Below are positions 25,620 to 38,280 of a stretch of 64,000 bases of DNA, piece by piece. The stretch is taken from positions 12,837,291 to 12,901,290 of the forward strand of contig NC_051135.1 of NCBI RefSeq assembly GCF_014839805.1, written 5' to 3'. This DNA comes from Manduca sexta (Eukaryota; Arthropoda; Insecta; Lepidoptera; Sphingidae). The notes beneath the pieces were generated by a model. The model was given only the letters and a program-made list of their open reading frames with translations. It had not been told where the DNA came from and ran no database searches. Position 1 is the first letter of the stretch, and every line of letters begins with the position of its first letter. Both the position numbers and the translations under genes were made by a program.

Positions 25620-25880
25620 ACTATCTAAACGGTTTTTTATATTATAATTTTCTCCAGACTTTTTGAAGACTTTGCAGCCTTCATGGTCAGGTAGCAGATG
25701 GAGGAGTTGGTCGTCCAAAAATTCAAAAGTACAATATCTACCTACATTTTACAATTATACAAAATTTCATTTTTTTTTAGCTTTTACAAATATGAAGAAA
25801 CCGCGAGAAAATCATTTTTTTTTTTATTTTATTGTATTACATTCGCGTAAACGTAAGAAATCATCAGTCTTCAAACAGTT
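25620..25880 (+). repeat. Family C repeat
   Basis: It holds ttttttatattataattttc, gaagactttgcagccttcat, ggtcgtccaaaaattcaaaa and a cattcgcgtaaacgtaagaa tail. The right terminal repeat is lacking. Between CCHa1 and CCHa2. Confidence 0.6.
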
Positions 25881-25897
25881 TTCTTTGTTATAATAAT

Positions 25898-25932
25898 TAC
25901 AGCCCAGTATGCGCTGTCCCACTGTTGGACAC
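25898..25932 (-). mobile_element. tRNA-derived SINE, tail fragment
   Basis: A short stretch, cagcccagtatgcgctgtcc followed by cactgttggacacgg, matches the tail complement of the SINE family and then diverges. Confidence 0.5.
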
Positions 25933-26837
25933 GGAGTTCTGTGAGGAGTTCCGAGTTCCGTGAGTTCCTCTACTATAGAGATTATTCTTGTTACTAAGTT
26001 ACTGTTTTTTCTATTGATATTATATTGTTAGTAACAATATTAATATATGAGGCTCGTTGTCTCCATTGTTTTGTACTATTTAGTTTGCTAATTTCTCTAG
26101 ACTTTAAAAAAATAATTCAATCATGAATGGAGGAAACCCTAATTTAAGGAATATTTCATATAATACATTCTTAATTTAGAGACAATTTTAAATAGATATT
26201 AGATTAGATTATTAAATAGGTATTCTAGAACATTTTGAAACAATTTAATTAGCTATAATACGAAAGCTTTACCTCCAAAATCTAAATTAGGTTTTAAATA
26301 TTATCTCACCTATTACATATATTAAATATTTTGTTATATTTTATTTTTTATTTTTTTTTATATTTCACAGCTATCATCATAGTACGCCTTGATTGATGAA
26401 ATTACTCAAAAATCGCATTACAAATATATAAGCAACATTCCAAGTTTCATATATACAGCATAAAACAATTTTTTGTAAAAGTATATACTTCATTACCTCA
26501 ACTAAGCTATACAGACTTTAAATCGATAGCATTTTACTGAACAAAGCATGAATACCTTTCTTCAAAGGGCCTATAAAGTATGAATAAAGTGATTCAAGGA
26601 ATAATTCCTACTTAAAGCAAACACAAAGTAAGTCATTACGATCACACAGCGCATCATCATTACGCTACGCACGCAGATTTACAAGGCAATAACACAAGTT
26701 TTCTCTAAAAGGTTCATCTTAAGCTATAACATTAATCGCCCTTTATGTTTTGCAATAAGAGATACAATGGAACAGTTTTCGTAATTTTTGGGAATGTGAA
26801 ATCTTTGTTTGTCTGATAAATTATGAAGTTTATGTGT

Positions 26838-27030
26838 TATCATTACTAGTTTTTGCCCGTGATTTCGCCCATGTTAGCCTAGAGAACAAAATTAGCCTAA
26901 TAGACTTTTGGCATGATGAAGATTCTTTATAGGGAAATTATTTTCAGAATCAGACCCGTAGTTCCTGATATATATTCAAACATAAAAACTTTCCTCTTCA
27001 TAATCTCTGTAAAGTCACTTCTGCAAAAGG
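26838..27030 (+). repeat. Interspersed repeat tails
   Basis: It has ctagtttttgcccgtgattt and cagacccgtagttcctgata, in the same order as 31270-31480 and 42868-42960. Confidence 0.4.
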
Positions 27031-27751
27031 TTGAGGTTTATAGAAACAACGCCATCTATAATTAAGTGTTTGCAAACATGTTTGATTGATGACGCAAAAT
27101 ATAACAGACATGTTTTATTTTATGACTGTCAATAATCGTTTTTTTTTTATTATGTGGCATGTGGCGGTTACATGAAGTAGTGGTCGCCTAGTGGTCCAAA
27201 TTAGATCGCAATTTATTAAACGTTTAAGTTTGAACGTTATTGAGGTTCTTCCGCACTCTTTCTCTATATGAATTCTAATCATGCCAAATCTCACATTTCC
27301 CCGTGTGCGCAATGTGCTTCAAAAGAGGAACAAAGTATTTGCTTTACGTATTAATATAGAGATATTTATATCTCAATAAATAAATTACTTTTTTTTATTT
27401 TTAAATGTTATTACGAATAAAAAAGATAACCCAAATATTACCAGAGGCATGAAATGTAATAAAGATTTGTGACCTAATTAACATAAATGTAGGCTGTCTG
27501 CCCAGATATTTTATTTAGTCTGTATTCAGGTAAATTTTTAATAAACAAATAGAATATTAACGAGCATTCAACCAACTGTTTTAGCTTTATTAAGGAACCA
27601 AAAAGTTAATTAATGAGTTAAAGGGATCAGAAAGTATTTGATGGGATTAAAATATTTGATGAGCTCCAACCCCGAACTTTGTTATGTGATTATTCATTTT
27701 TTAATTATCGTACGACATGAAGTTTAACAGTGTCAGTTTTGAATGGATAAA

Positions 27752-27964
27752 TCATTCAAATATTGGTTCAAATGTTGGTACTTTTATGGCATAATAGCCC
27801 AGTACATTCCGATCTAAATCCTGCAGCATAAAGCGAAAACATATTTCCTGCGGAAGGCGCACAATGATGTACAATCTTTCGGCTTTTGTGTCCTTAAATT
27901 GTGACCGCAGATGCGACAGAATACTACAACGGTAAGTTTTGTGTAAATATCTTGTCATTTTCAT
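27752..27964 (-). other. Unassigned open frame, possible coding relic
   Basis: The 70-residue minus-strand frame has a balanced composition (for example RLYIIVRLPQEICFRFMLQD) rather than the Lys/Asn/Phe/Tyr bias of chance frames here. It ends in a stop at FEPIFE. No family is recognised and no partner exon was found. It may be a transposon or pseudogene fragment. Confidence 0.15.
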
Positions 27965-28951
27965 TCATTATTATTACCACTACCAACATTATAAAGAAAA
28001 TTATATGTGAAAAAGGAACTCTATTTTATTATGGACGATTTATAATTATGGACGCATTTTCATGGACAAAAATAGTTCGAAAAGAATAGATTGAAACTTT
28101 TGATTATAAATAGTTGTGAACGTGATGAATTTTATCATACAATGATACATCTTGTTACAGGGACAATGAGGCGCAGCTGTCACCCGCCAAATGGACACGG
28201 AGGTGACCACGAGAAACAGAAACTTACGACTATAAACGGAACAAATCTGTAAGTATAGGGGAATCCGATTAAATATCAAGTTAAATTTACTATTTATACC
28301 GCGAGGTAACTGCTTGAAAGTACTATATTGTATGAATTTCAATAATGTTTACAAAAGTGTTACATGCATTATGTGAAATTTTATATTTCAGGATGACGGT
28401 AATTTGGTATGAGTTTTGCCATCCTTAGTTCTGCATGTTTTTATTATTATAAGTAGATAGGCTAGACTAATTTGCTCCGCTAAACGAGCACAACACAATG
28501 CATTCCATAAAGAAACTTCAATCCGATGTGACCGTATTTGATTTGTTCTAAAAATTCGTAAAATTACATACGAGAAATTATAAAAATACATTTAGATGGC
28601 TGCCACATTGAAAATTTAATTTCGTGGTTTAGTAGTTAGTACAGAATCTGTGAATTATACATAATCTTTAAAACTACTGTCTGATCACGTTCTAACAGCG
28701 CGTGTCTCTAAGCTGCTACTCATAAGCAGCGTGTAATCCATGCACTTATGAAGTTGATCTTCAAGCACCATCCTGATTTACCGGGTATTTGAATGTAAGC
28801 CTAATATGACGTTTTATTATATACAAGGTCTTTCAAACTTGACTTACTACGGCATGGCGGTAGAAATAAACCAGGACAAATTACCTACCCAGATAAACTT
28901 TACACATAGTAAATATTTACTTAAGTCTTCAGATCTTTTACCTTAGTGTAT

Positions 28952-29348
28952 AGGGTCATTTTAACAACGCGTTACTAAATGAAACCACATACGTATCTTG
29001 GAAATAACACTGTATAATAAGTTACTTGAGTCGTAGATGTAAAATAAAAGAGTGTAACTTACGAACAAAATAAATATTAATAAAATGTAAATTTAATATT
29101 ACACGCTCTAATGCCACTACTACTACTTTAAGAGAATTCGTCGCAGCGACATCATACTTTTAGTCAGAAATACACTCACGCACACGCCATATTCGTATTA
29201 AACTACAAAATGATAAAAAAATCAAAATACTAAAACCAGGATTTTTGGTGAAAATATTAGTTATTAATGGCTGATTTTTGGCACAATGTTAGCAAAGGTG
29301 AAGACGAGTATGTGGTATAATTTTGTAACGCAATGTGAAAATGACCCT
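28952..29348. mobile_element. Inverted-repeat DNA element, family D copy 2
   Basis: The ends are AGGGTCATTTT and AAAATGACCCT, extended by a related gcgttac/gtaacgc pair. Direct TGTATA flanks both sides, a possible target duplication. The interior matches the copy at 5580-5947. Noncoding. Confidence 0.68.
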
Positions 29349-29589
29349 GTATATCTTGATGGAAGCAATTAACTTGCAGCTTCTTCGTCATATCAAGCAA
29401 AAGTTTATACGTGCAACGGTAAATCGATTTGTTAAAAATAACTTATTTAATAAACATATAATATTTAATCATTAGTGATATAAGCGCTTAATCTTCACAT
29501 TCTAAGTTCCATGTAAATCACCTCGCGATATTAACAAACGAACATCATTACAACCTAACACATTTATATTAAAATATTAATTTACAAAA

Positions 29590-30130
29590 ATTGCCGCAGT
29601 CCATACTCTTCATAACGGAACAGCGCCATGTGATTTGGCATTTCTTTCATGTTGCGTTTAATGGAAGGTGGGCGACCATCGACCTCCACGATAACTCACA
29701 CGTGACGGACAATGTGCGATAACTCTCCGTTTGTGCTCGGACATTGTCAACGCACATAATGCGTCCGTTCAAACTAAGTGTATTAGTTATTTTGTTCTCA
29801 TTCATGTGCATTAGGGCTGACAGGCGTGTCTGCCGCGGACGCATCATTTACAGGCCGGCATAAATATATCAAAATATTTCTTTGATTCCTTATAAAAATC
29901 GCAGAGCTGGCTGCGGATGAAGACTTAGACATTTCCGTCGGAGGAAGCCCGCAGCCGTCCTTAATGCGCCGAAAAGAGCCACCGCGGAGTTTTAGTTGCG
30001 AGGCCATTGCATAGGTTTACTTTAGGTTAGGGACTCGCCCCCCCCTCCCAAGGTCCCCATCAAATGGGGTAGGCTCTTTGCAGGGCCGTAAAGCAACGGT
30101 TAACCGTACATAACCGCTCCACCCCCAAAG
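29590..30130. other. GC-rich tract of unknown nature between the two CCHa genes
   Basis: The GC content is well above the window average, with many CpG. On the minus strand an ATG at 30007-30005 opens a frame starting MASQLKLRGGSFRRIKDG that runs through a Ser/Ala-rich part (SKSSSAASSAIF). A second, overlapping frame lies at 29847-29647. I found no downstream exon that joins either. It could be the first exon or promoter of an unrecognised minus-strand gene, or an old transposon. The poly-C part at about 30030-30080 looks repeat-like. Confidence 0.3.
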
Positions 30131-30714
30131 AAGGCTGGGCGATAGTTTCGGGTATTTTCTCCGCAACAGAAACAACCAATATAACTTATAAGTGCAACAA
30201 TGTCTTACAGAATAGTTCCACATGCTCAAAACATGTTAATAACACATTCAAATAATTAACAATAATACAACAAAATTCACATATTCATGACAAATAATTA
30301 TAATACTAGATTTATAAAGAGGGCAATTTATACATTTCAATTGTTAAGACATGTCATTCCCATACATAACGTTAGCGTTAACGATTGTAAAAAAATATCT
30401 TGGCCACGGCTCCAGTTGTGATAGTCATATTCCCGTGCCAGGTATTAAAAAAAATATAACATAATTATGCCAGGTCCTTTGAACACCATCGTGTTTATAA
30501 AAATAAAATTATATTTTTAATAGAAAATTTATAGCACTAATGCGGTTTAGATGTGTTCTTAATTTAAATCAGTAATGAAAGACTACTAAAATCATAAAAT
30601 TACATTATGTTTTTTTTAATTATTTTTTTGCGTGAAGGTCCTAATTCATAAAGCCAGCATTTTAAATTAAGGTAATGAGTTTTTTGTTTAGTGAAGACCG
30701 AACACTAAACATTC

Positions 30715-30990
30715 TAAGTACCGAGGCGGCGATAACTGCCTCGGTGGAGTTGAATTACGGTATCACTGTAGTGCTAAGGTTTTGGGTTCGATTCCAAGGT
30801 TTGGCAGTGATATTGGGTTGTTATATTCAGTATCAGCCCGGAGTCTGGAGTTAGTGCCAGATACAGCGATCGGCTCACCCGCTATCACATCATTGGACGT
30901 AATACAAACAGCGGTAAGTTGATACAAATGCAAATTGCGCCTCTGCCCAACTCTTCAGAGACAAAAGGCATGAATATGTGTGCGGTGATA
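30715..30990 (+). mobile_element. SINE family F, copy
   Basis: It contains actgcctcggtggagttgaa, ttttgggttcgattcc, tatcagcccggagtctggag and caaattgcgcctctgcccaa. Diverged from the copy at 43007. Confidence 0.65.
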
Positions 30991-31269
30991 AGTCAAATCA
31001 CTAATGGAACCGTTTATTGAAATAGAGTAAATTCTAGAAAATTCTTAACTCTTCATCTCATTAAGTCTTAACTCTTGAGCGAACGAACATAGAAAATATT
31101 TGAACAATAAAATCTTATTTACCGCTAAGAACACTTTAATCATTAAAAGGAAAAACTAGATTTCTTTACAACAGCACAATTGTGGTTCGTAGTCTTCGTT
31201 AAAATTATAGCTTAGTACATCTATTAAATTAATTGTTTTATTTATTATTTTTCTCACAAAAGAAGTACA

Positions 31270-31480
31270 TTATTCATTGCATAACTAGCTATGTTTGCAG
31301 CTCCGCCATGAAAATTTTTTCTGTTTTTTTTTTTTTTTTCTCCTGGATAAAAGTATCTTTTGCACTCAGGAGTAATGTAGCTTCCTATGAGTGAAAAAAA
31401 ATCCAAATCGCTTCAGTAGTTCCTGAGATTACCACGTTCAAAGATAACCTTCATCTTATATATTAATATAGATAAGGCTC
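31270..31480 (+). repeat. Interspersed repeat tail with T-run
   Basis: It has gcagctccgccatgaaaatt, a run of T at about 31325-31340, aaatcgcttcagtagttcct, and ends ttatatattaatatagataa. Confidence 0.45.
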
Positions 31481-32312
31481 TTTTTATGTTAACAATTAAT
31501 TTAACAGTAACAACTACTCACAGGCAAAAGTAAGAACATATTAGCGATGAGAAATTCTTAAATCCTTAAGTACGCAAATGAAAATAGCACCTAAAAATTC
31601 ACTACATCTGTAACAGTAATTGATTATTTCGACGTTCCACCGCCGTGTATAGGGGTGTCTCCACATGATAGTCTTAGCTCTAACTATTCTCAAACGAAAT
31701 AGACACGCACATAAAAAAACTACACTATCATAACAACAAACATTAAAAAACAACCCATTTTAAGGTATTTTTATCGATTTATAAATAACAAATTATTGTC
31801 TGACTAGGTTATTTTTTAATTTTAGTTTAGGGTTCAATAGACAGTCTCACAAGTATGTTAAATATAAAAATAAATATTACTCGTTAAAGTAACTTTGTCA
31901 TTAATATTATTGACCACAGATTATTTAAATGACTAAAAAATTTGTTAAGAAACAGACTTAGTAATTTTGACAACACTATATGACCAATTTTATTTAGTAA
32001 ATTTGAAATATGTTTAATATATTTTCATTACTATCATATAAATATGTGCCTAGAATTACTACTAATAAAATTAATATGTTTGTCGTATTAAATCTAGACA
32101 TCATTAGCTAATTTTTTTTTTAATGAATTTGAACTAAATTATATAGAATACGTAAGAAGTAACACAAGCGTCGTCACATAGGAATTGAATCAAGAATCTT
32201 ACAACCTAAGAACGTTGCCATAAGACCAAAGAAGATTGTTATAAAAATGCCGGAAAGTACGAAAAACCCATCTAATCTCTAGTCGGCTAGTCAGGCACAA
32301 ATCCGACTGACT

Positions 32313-32396
32313 GGAGATATTCCACAGAAAATGCTATAATGTGTTCCTCACCGTCTGACAGGAGATATTCCACAGAAAATGCTATAACGTGTTCCA
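32313..32396 (+). repeat. Two-copy tandem duplication, 48-bp period
   Basis: The sequence ggagatattccacagaaaat followed by gctata occurs at 32313 and again at 32361, with nearly the same continuation (a/cgtgttcc). Simple local duplication. Confidence 0.8.
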
Positions 32397-32834
32397 CAAC
32401 TATATTTCGGATTTAAATCATACGACGGTGTGGCTGCACCGTTATACACTCATAGTTGATGCCACACGATCGCTTGAGCTCGAGCGCATCTGTGCTCGCG
32501 ACATTTAAATTGCAGAATGTGTCGCCACTCGTTAAACTGATTCTATTGGCTCGGATATCAGATGTATGGAGGTGGTAAGGTTTGTATTGGATTTGAATAG
32601 TTTTCAGATGGCATAATGTTAATAATCTGGATAGGAAATGTAACCAGTAACCTTTTGACGTTAACATACGCTGATGACATTAAGTACTAAGCAACTTGTA
32701 ATTCGAACAATCAAGATCTTATGACAGAAAAATAATATTTTGCTCTCGCTCTCTCTCTCTATATGTTCGACTCGGAAATGAAAAAATACTTTCAGACTCT
32801 ATTAGTTCGTTTTTGCTAATAGCGCCACACACAT

Positions 32835-33050
32835 CTTTTATCCCCACAGAGGTAGGCAGAGACGCAACTAGTGAACCAACTTGTCGCTGTATTTATTCCA
32901 TTTTATAATGTAACAGGGGCAAATCTGTTGCTATATCGGGCACTAATCCCAAACTTCGGCGTTACATTAAGTAGAAAACCAACCAAGGATTTGAACCCGG
33001 AACCTCCGAACAGTAGTCCTACTACGCCGGCTATATACGCCACCGAAGCA
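32835..33050 (-). mobile_element. SINE family F, reverse, internally deleted
   Basis: The tail complement (tatccccacagaggtaggca) comes first, then after other sequence the head complement (ggatttgaacccggaacctc, tatatacgccaccgaagca). Confidence 0.55.
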
Positions 33051-33409
33051 TTCAATTCAATATTCCAAATCTTCCCAACACTTTGTTACCCCTTCCAGCA
33101 ATAATAACGTGTATGTACTAAACACTCGTGTAAATTGAATTTTTCATTGCGCTCAGATTACCTGCGGATCTAAACGGTTCCGCGAATACAGCTGCTAATA
33201 GGCTTCGAATAAACGGTTTTATGCATATGAATGATGAATGTCTTGCTTGATGGTAAGTGGTCACTACTGGCTTGAAACACATACTTAAAACAAACAAAAA
33301 TATATCATTCCGTTACACGCGAACGGGTAGGCGAGGTGCAGTTCAGATCGCAGGGGCGAAAGGTCCATATAACCCAATAGGCTGTTTAACTTATTTTTTA
33401 TAACTTTTA

Positions 33410-33710
33410 TAAAATACTAGCTGACCCGACAGACGTTGTCCTGTCTTAACTATGAATTTGCAGCGCACATTCTGTCAATCGCTGACAGTTATTTACAAAC
33501 AATTGACAGTTATATAAAATTAATATTTTCGTTAAGTTTTCTTAAATTTTCTAATATTCCGCGCAATTTTTTGAATTTTTTCTTTCATAAGAACCTTCTT
33601 TTGACAATAACAAACACAACAAAAAAAATAGTAAAATCGGTCCAGCCGTTCACGCGTGATGGCGTGACCAAGGGAAATAGCGATTCAGTTTTATAGATAT
33701 ACGTCGTATA
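33410..33710 (-). repeat. Helitron-like interspersed repeat, reverse
   Basis: It starts actagctgacccgacagacg followed by ttgtcctgtctt, a sequence I associate with lepidopteran Helitron-type repeats, and ends tcacgcgtgatggcgtgacc ... agttttatagatatac. The open frame at 33436-33696 falls inside it. Confidence 0.45.
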
Positions 33711-33823
33711 AATTCTAAAACATAAGAAATCATTAAAATCAAAAATCCACAATTTATAAGCCATTAATAATTGATAGTAGGGGCAAGTATCAATAAACAG
33801 AAAAGAGACGAATTACTTGCCTG

Positions 33824-33831
33824 TGACGTCA
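33824..33831 (+). promoter_or_regulatory. Consensus CRE palindrome TGACGTCA, intergenic
   Basis: A second perfect TGACGTCA, between the two CCHa genes. It sits in a less repetitive stretch (33780-33900) followed by a run of purines. Function is unknown. Confidence 0.2.
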
Positions 33832-34644
33832 GCGGTCATTACGATGCGTGCGAAAGAAAGAGATAAAGTGACATCCCCACTCCACGCCCTCTTACACGTA
33901 GGAATATTTTGAATTTGAACTACTGCGTCATTTCTTATTGAATTTTAATGCTGTTTTCACAAAATGATTTCTTTTTTGTACTAATTGCTTTTACATATTA
34001 AGAAATGCATAAAAACATACATAGTCACATGCCCTATTCCTACAGGTTTCCCGTTCGTAATTTATATAAAATATAATTATCATTAGAACGATTTTCACAC
34101 ATCATTTATGCATATTATTAGTACCCATATGTTGTGTCGGTTTCTCTTTCAGAGTATTCCAACCTCCGCCACTGGCAGATGACCCACGTCAGTGTCGTGT
34201 TCTGGGACCAGCCTGTGTATATCGGGCTACGACCGATTGCTATCAATACCCTATAATACCACTCCATATACTATAAAGTGCGTGCAGTTACTTTATGAAT
34301 AAAAAAATTACAATCACTTCAATTAATATCTAAACCGATAACCAATAGATTATTAAATAAAACCTCTGCCTACCTCTGAAAAGAGGAAAGCGTGATATTA
34401 TAGAGTTCAGCGTTGATTTTTAGTAAACGGATCTTTCACCACATTTCCACCCCACTTCAATCTATTTAGGTACCTATCGAAAGGTAACCCGGTGTCAGAT
34501 AACAAAGGCAAAGAAAGTGGGTAGTTTCGGGTAGTTTGGAACTACGCCTTAGGCTTAAATGTAGAGTTAAGTTACGTATACATTAATATTATATTTAAAT
34601 ACGATATAGCGATAAGCTTGAACACTTATTAGGTAGAATATAGA

Positions 34645-34870
34645 CAAGTTGTTGCGTTAGTCCTAGGCTTGAATCCGAGGTCGGAGAGTGATATTTGGGT
34701 TTTTTTCTGCTTATTATTAGCGTAGAGTTTGGATTTTTTTCCCGATTTGGCGTTAGGCTTGCCACCTATCACATAGTGGGACCAAACACACTTGACGAAT
34801 GTGGGTGCCCTAGTTGCGCCACTGCATACCTCTTCGGGGATTAATGCATGTGTATTGTGTGTTTGTTTTG
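34645..34870 (+). mobile_element. SINE family F, head-truncated
   Basis: It holds aggcttgaatccgaggtcgg, atatttgggttttttt, tatcacatagtgggaccaaa and cactgcatacctcttcgggg. Confidence 0.65.
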
Positions 34871-35389
34871 TTTTTGTTGCAATAATTTTATCTTTACAAA
34901 TTGGAGTAAAACTGACCCCTGTCTAACTTTTACGAATCAGATTGGAATTACACAATAATGTAACATATTAAAAGGTATATTTTCTAATCATTAATTTTTA
35001 ATAATACAACGGTGCAATAATATTCAATTATAATTAACTTTTGCAACTCTCTGTATGTGTTGTAAAAATTCCATTAATACATTAAACAAATATAGCTCCA
35101 TAATATTGTTACTATTAATTTCAATCCGACATACAAAGCTCATCTAAGCCTCGCACTAGTTATTACTGTTTGAAACCTGTTTATAACGTCAAGTGTAAAT
35201 GCCACTTAATAAGAAGGTTCTCTAGTGTCATAATTAAATATAACTAATTTAATTTTTGTTATGTATCGTATGTACGATTAATATAAAAATATAATTTTAA
35301 GACCACGGACCCTAAATCTAATTTAAGTATCTTCTGCTATATGATTAATATAGGTTCTATAAACAACAAGAAAAAACTCAATAAAATAT

Positions 35390-35565
35390 CACGCCTTAAT
35401 CCCCGAAGTGCGGCGCAGAAAATACAACCATGGGACAGAGAAACCACTTTTTGCCAAGTTTGTCGTCCCATGATTCAATAGGGGACGAGCCTATCATATT
35501 ATCAGGCACAAATTCCACTCCGAACTGATATTGAGAAAGCTACAGAAAATATATCATAGTAATTA
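35390..35565 (-). mobile_element. SINE family F, reverse, partial
   Basis: In reverse: cgccttaatccccgaagtgc, catgattcaataggggacga, atcaggcacaaattccactc. Confidence 0.5.
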
Positions 35566-36084
35566 AATATATTTAACTTCTACCCAGACCTGATCACCAG
35601 ACCAGATACCTCAGAGAAGCGGTCATACGCGCACACAATACAACCGCTACCGAGAAACTAGTTGAATAAGGGCATTTGAAAAAGTAGTCAAACACATCAT
35701 GACACCTTCCCCAACTTACCCAAGGCGCCTACAGAACTCTAAAAACTAACATTACATCTAAATAGCTCGTTAAATACTGTTCGTTATCCGATAGTTAAGA
35801 GCAGCTCATTTCCTTATCAAGCGTGTAACGGGTCACAGTAAACACCGGAAAATGAGAGCGGGCGTCTCATCCCACCCCCTTACGCTGCGCCGTCTGAAAA
35901 TAGAGGTAATAGGAGTTTTAGTAGCAAAATTGTTTATGACAAATAAGGAATATTTATGTTAAATCGATTCTTACATATTCGACATTCTCCTTTCTTTTGA
36001 ACCTATAGGAATGACAAGTCTATACGTCTAGATACATTGCTAATCGACTGCAAGATATAGCATCAAAATGCGCTATTATTATTT

Positions 36085-36315
36085 TTTTAGAGGCACGGAA
36101 AAGTTACCCCATTGCACCTGATGGTAAGTGGAATGGGGGTTCAATAGAATGTCGATTAACGAGAGATGATTAACCCTCGACAATAGACACAATTATGCCG
36201 GCCTGTAGTACATAGGCTAATCCCGGAACGCGATACACTTACGTGGACCACTATGGCGGGTTTTAACACCTTGTGTATGGTGGTGGCTAAAATGTAAAAT
36301 ATTTCCTGCCATCAA
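36085..36315 (+). repeat. Family A repeat
   Basis: It starts gaggcacggaaaagttaccc and ends ttcctgccatcaacaaca. The block after ttatgccggcctgt is shortened relative to the copy at 15084. It ends about 50 nt before a SINE. Confidence 0.7.
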
Positions 36316-36364
36316 CAACATTTATTTAGTAAACGAATTAATTAAAGTATAACATCGTTTTCCA

Positions 36365-36698
36365 GCGTTTTTTAGCGGCGATAGCCTAGTTGGGTATGGA
36401 ACGGACTGCCAAGACGAATGTTCGCAGATTCAAATCCCAAGGGCACACACCTCTGACTTTTCTAAAATCATGTGTGTATTCTTTGTGAATTTATCGTTCG
36501 CTTTAACGGTGAAGGAAAACGTTGTGAGGAAACCTGCACATCTGAGAAGTGATCTATAGGAATTTTGAAGGTGTGTGAAGTCTACCAATCCGCACAAGGC
36601 CAGCGTGGTGGACTAAAGCCTAATCCCTCTCAGTAGCAGAGAAGGCCCTTGCTCAGCAGTGGGCAAGTATATAATACAGGGCTGATATTATTATTATT
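36365..36698 (+). mobile_element. tRNA-derived SINE, full length with target duplication
   Basis: The head has a box A-like tagcctagttgg and a box B-like agattcaaatccc, followed by the body (gtgaggaaacctgcacatct, ccagcgtggtggactaa) and a tail cagtgggcaagtatataata with ATT repeats. A perfect 11-bp direct repeat ATCGTTTTCCA flanks it (36354-36364 and 36699-36709). Not a tRNA gene: no cloverleaf can be completed. Confidence 0.8.
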
Positions 36699-37859
36699 AT
36701 CGTTTTCCATTCTTATCTCACAGAAATATGAATGGCTTCGTTTATGGCATGAATACCGTAGTGTAAAAACCTTGATATACTAAAGGACGTCGTATTAAGG
36801 CCTCAAATTTTGTTTGTGAATATTTTAGTTATACAGTAAGTAGCCTTATGTAATAAAGAAATTCTCTTTGAAATTTACAATAAAATCTCATAACATATTC
36901 GCCTGTATTAAGGTCCTATAATTACGGGAACACAGAGGGCAAACAAACAATTTGAAGTACACGTTACCCATAGAAATAAATTGTATTACATATTACATAT
37001 TTACACAGTTAAAGTGTTCCAACATACTTGTTAGAGTAATTAGGGTGTTGGACACGACTGAATTATAAGGGTTAACACACACTTATTGCCTAGCAAGTTA
37101 TCGCTTTACGCTGTCAAAATATTACAGTGTCCATGATTTGATTTTATACAATATTTTAATTTAACAAAATTGTTTTACATAAAATTTAAAAAAGACATAA
37201 TCGTTCGGCGAAAATGGCATTAAAATACATCGAAATTTATATCAATTATAAATTAAAAGAAAGCGATAAAATTCGGACGAATGTAATAAAAATATGTTTA
37301 CATGTATGTCAAGAAAACTTTCATCACCCATATCTTTACGTTTTTTTCCCGAAACTATTTTGTAATGATTTAATTGTAAGAAATTTAACAATTAGATATA
37401 TAAAATGAGTCCCGCGTTCAGTTGTAGACGCATAAAAGAAAAACAATGAAATAGCGCGAGTAAAGTGTTTTAATTATAACAACGCGTGAAAACATTGTTC
37501 TACTTAAGACAGATATTTTGAGTTGAGAATTCGTTATGTGTTCTCTGAGACTCGCTGAGTTTCTCCGCTTGGTTTCATAAAATGCGTGCCACTGATCTTG
37601 GCTTACAGGAGCTGTAGTTAGGTGGTGGTGTGAACTATGCGGGCATGAAAGTCACACAAAGGCATGCTGTGAGCAATATCTAATCGTCATAAAAAGTAAC
37701 TAAGACCTCACCGCAATAACTTCTAAATCACTCGAACAATCTACAACATAGCATTTATTCCTAAGTTTATGCCCCCGAGAAATCAGAGTTTACAAAAAAA
37801 TAATCAAAAATAATGTTCTTATATTATACTTCTATTTTACAGCCTTATTTTTCCGCTAA

Positions 37860-38280
37860 TATGTGGTAATAAAGTAGGGCCTGCGTAAGGAAGGACCTAA
37901 CAGATTAGGTACAATTTCTTTTTTTCTCAACAGAACCACAAATTAAAACCATTACGGCCTGAACCCATAGGTTTGCCAACTCTTCATTGCCGCACCAACA
38001 AGCTTTGGAATAGGTTCTCTGGACGCGTATTTCCTCCTTGCTATAATTTTTCCGCCGTGAAGAAGGGTCTAAGTAGGCCGGCATGATTGCCATTCGACAC
38101 TTTATCTGGACGGCATCGCGCTTACCATCAGGTGCAGTGCAGTTACTTTACCTTGCAAAGAATAATAAAAAATCCGCGGCCAATTAGTTCTTCGTGATAT
38201 GGTTGTTTATCCTGAACATTTACGTGTACGGTGGGCGCTATCCGAGCGAAAAATATATCCTACCACCAGCAAACTTGCGT
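37860..38280 (-). repeat. Composite repeat with family A ends
   Basis: A reverse block (ccggcatgattgccattcga, atcgcgcttaccatcaggtg) is followed by the forward family A tail (cgtgtacggtgggcgctatc, atatatcctaccaccagcaa). Two pieces of family A in opposite orientations suggest a rearrangement. The small reverse frame at 37905-38093 is within it. Confidence 0.45.

Noticed and set aside
32413..32667. Open frames on both strands in a moderately GC-rich stretch
   Set aside because: Both strands are open by chance over the same stretch, with no recognised family and no acceptor/donor pair.
36375..36450. tRNA gene
   Set aside because: Box A- and B-like motifs are present, but no cloverleaf can be completed, and the sequence continues into a known-type SINE body flanked by a direct repeat.
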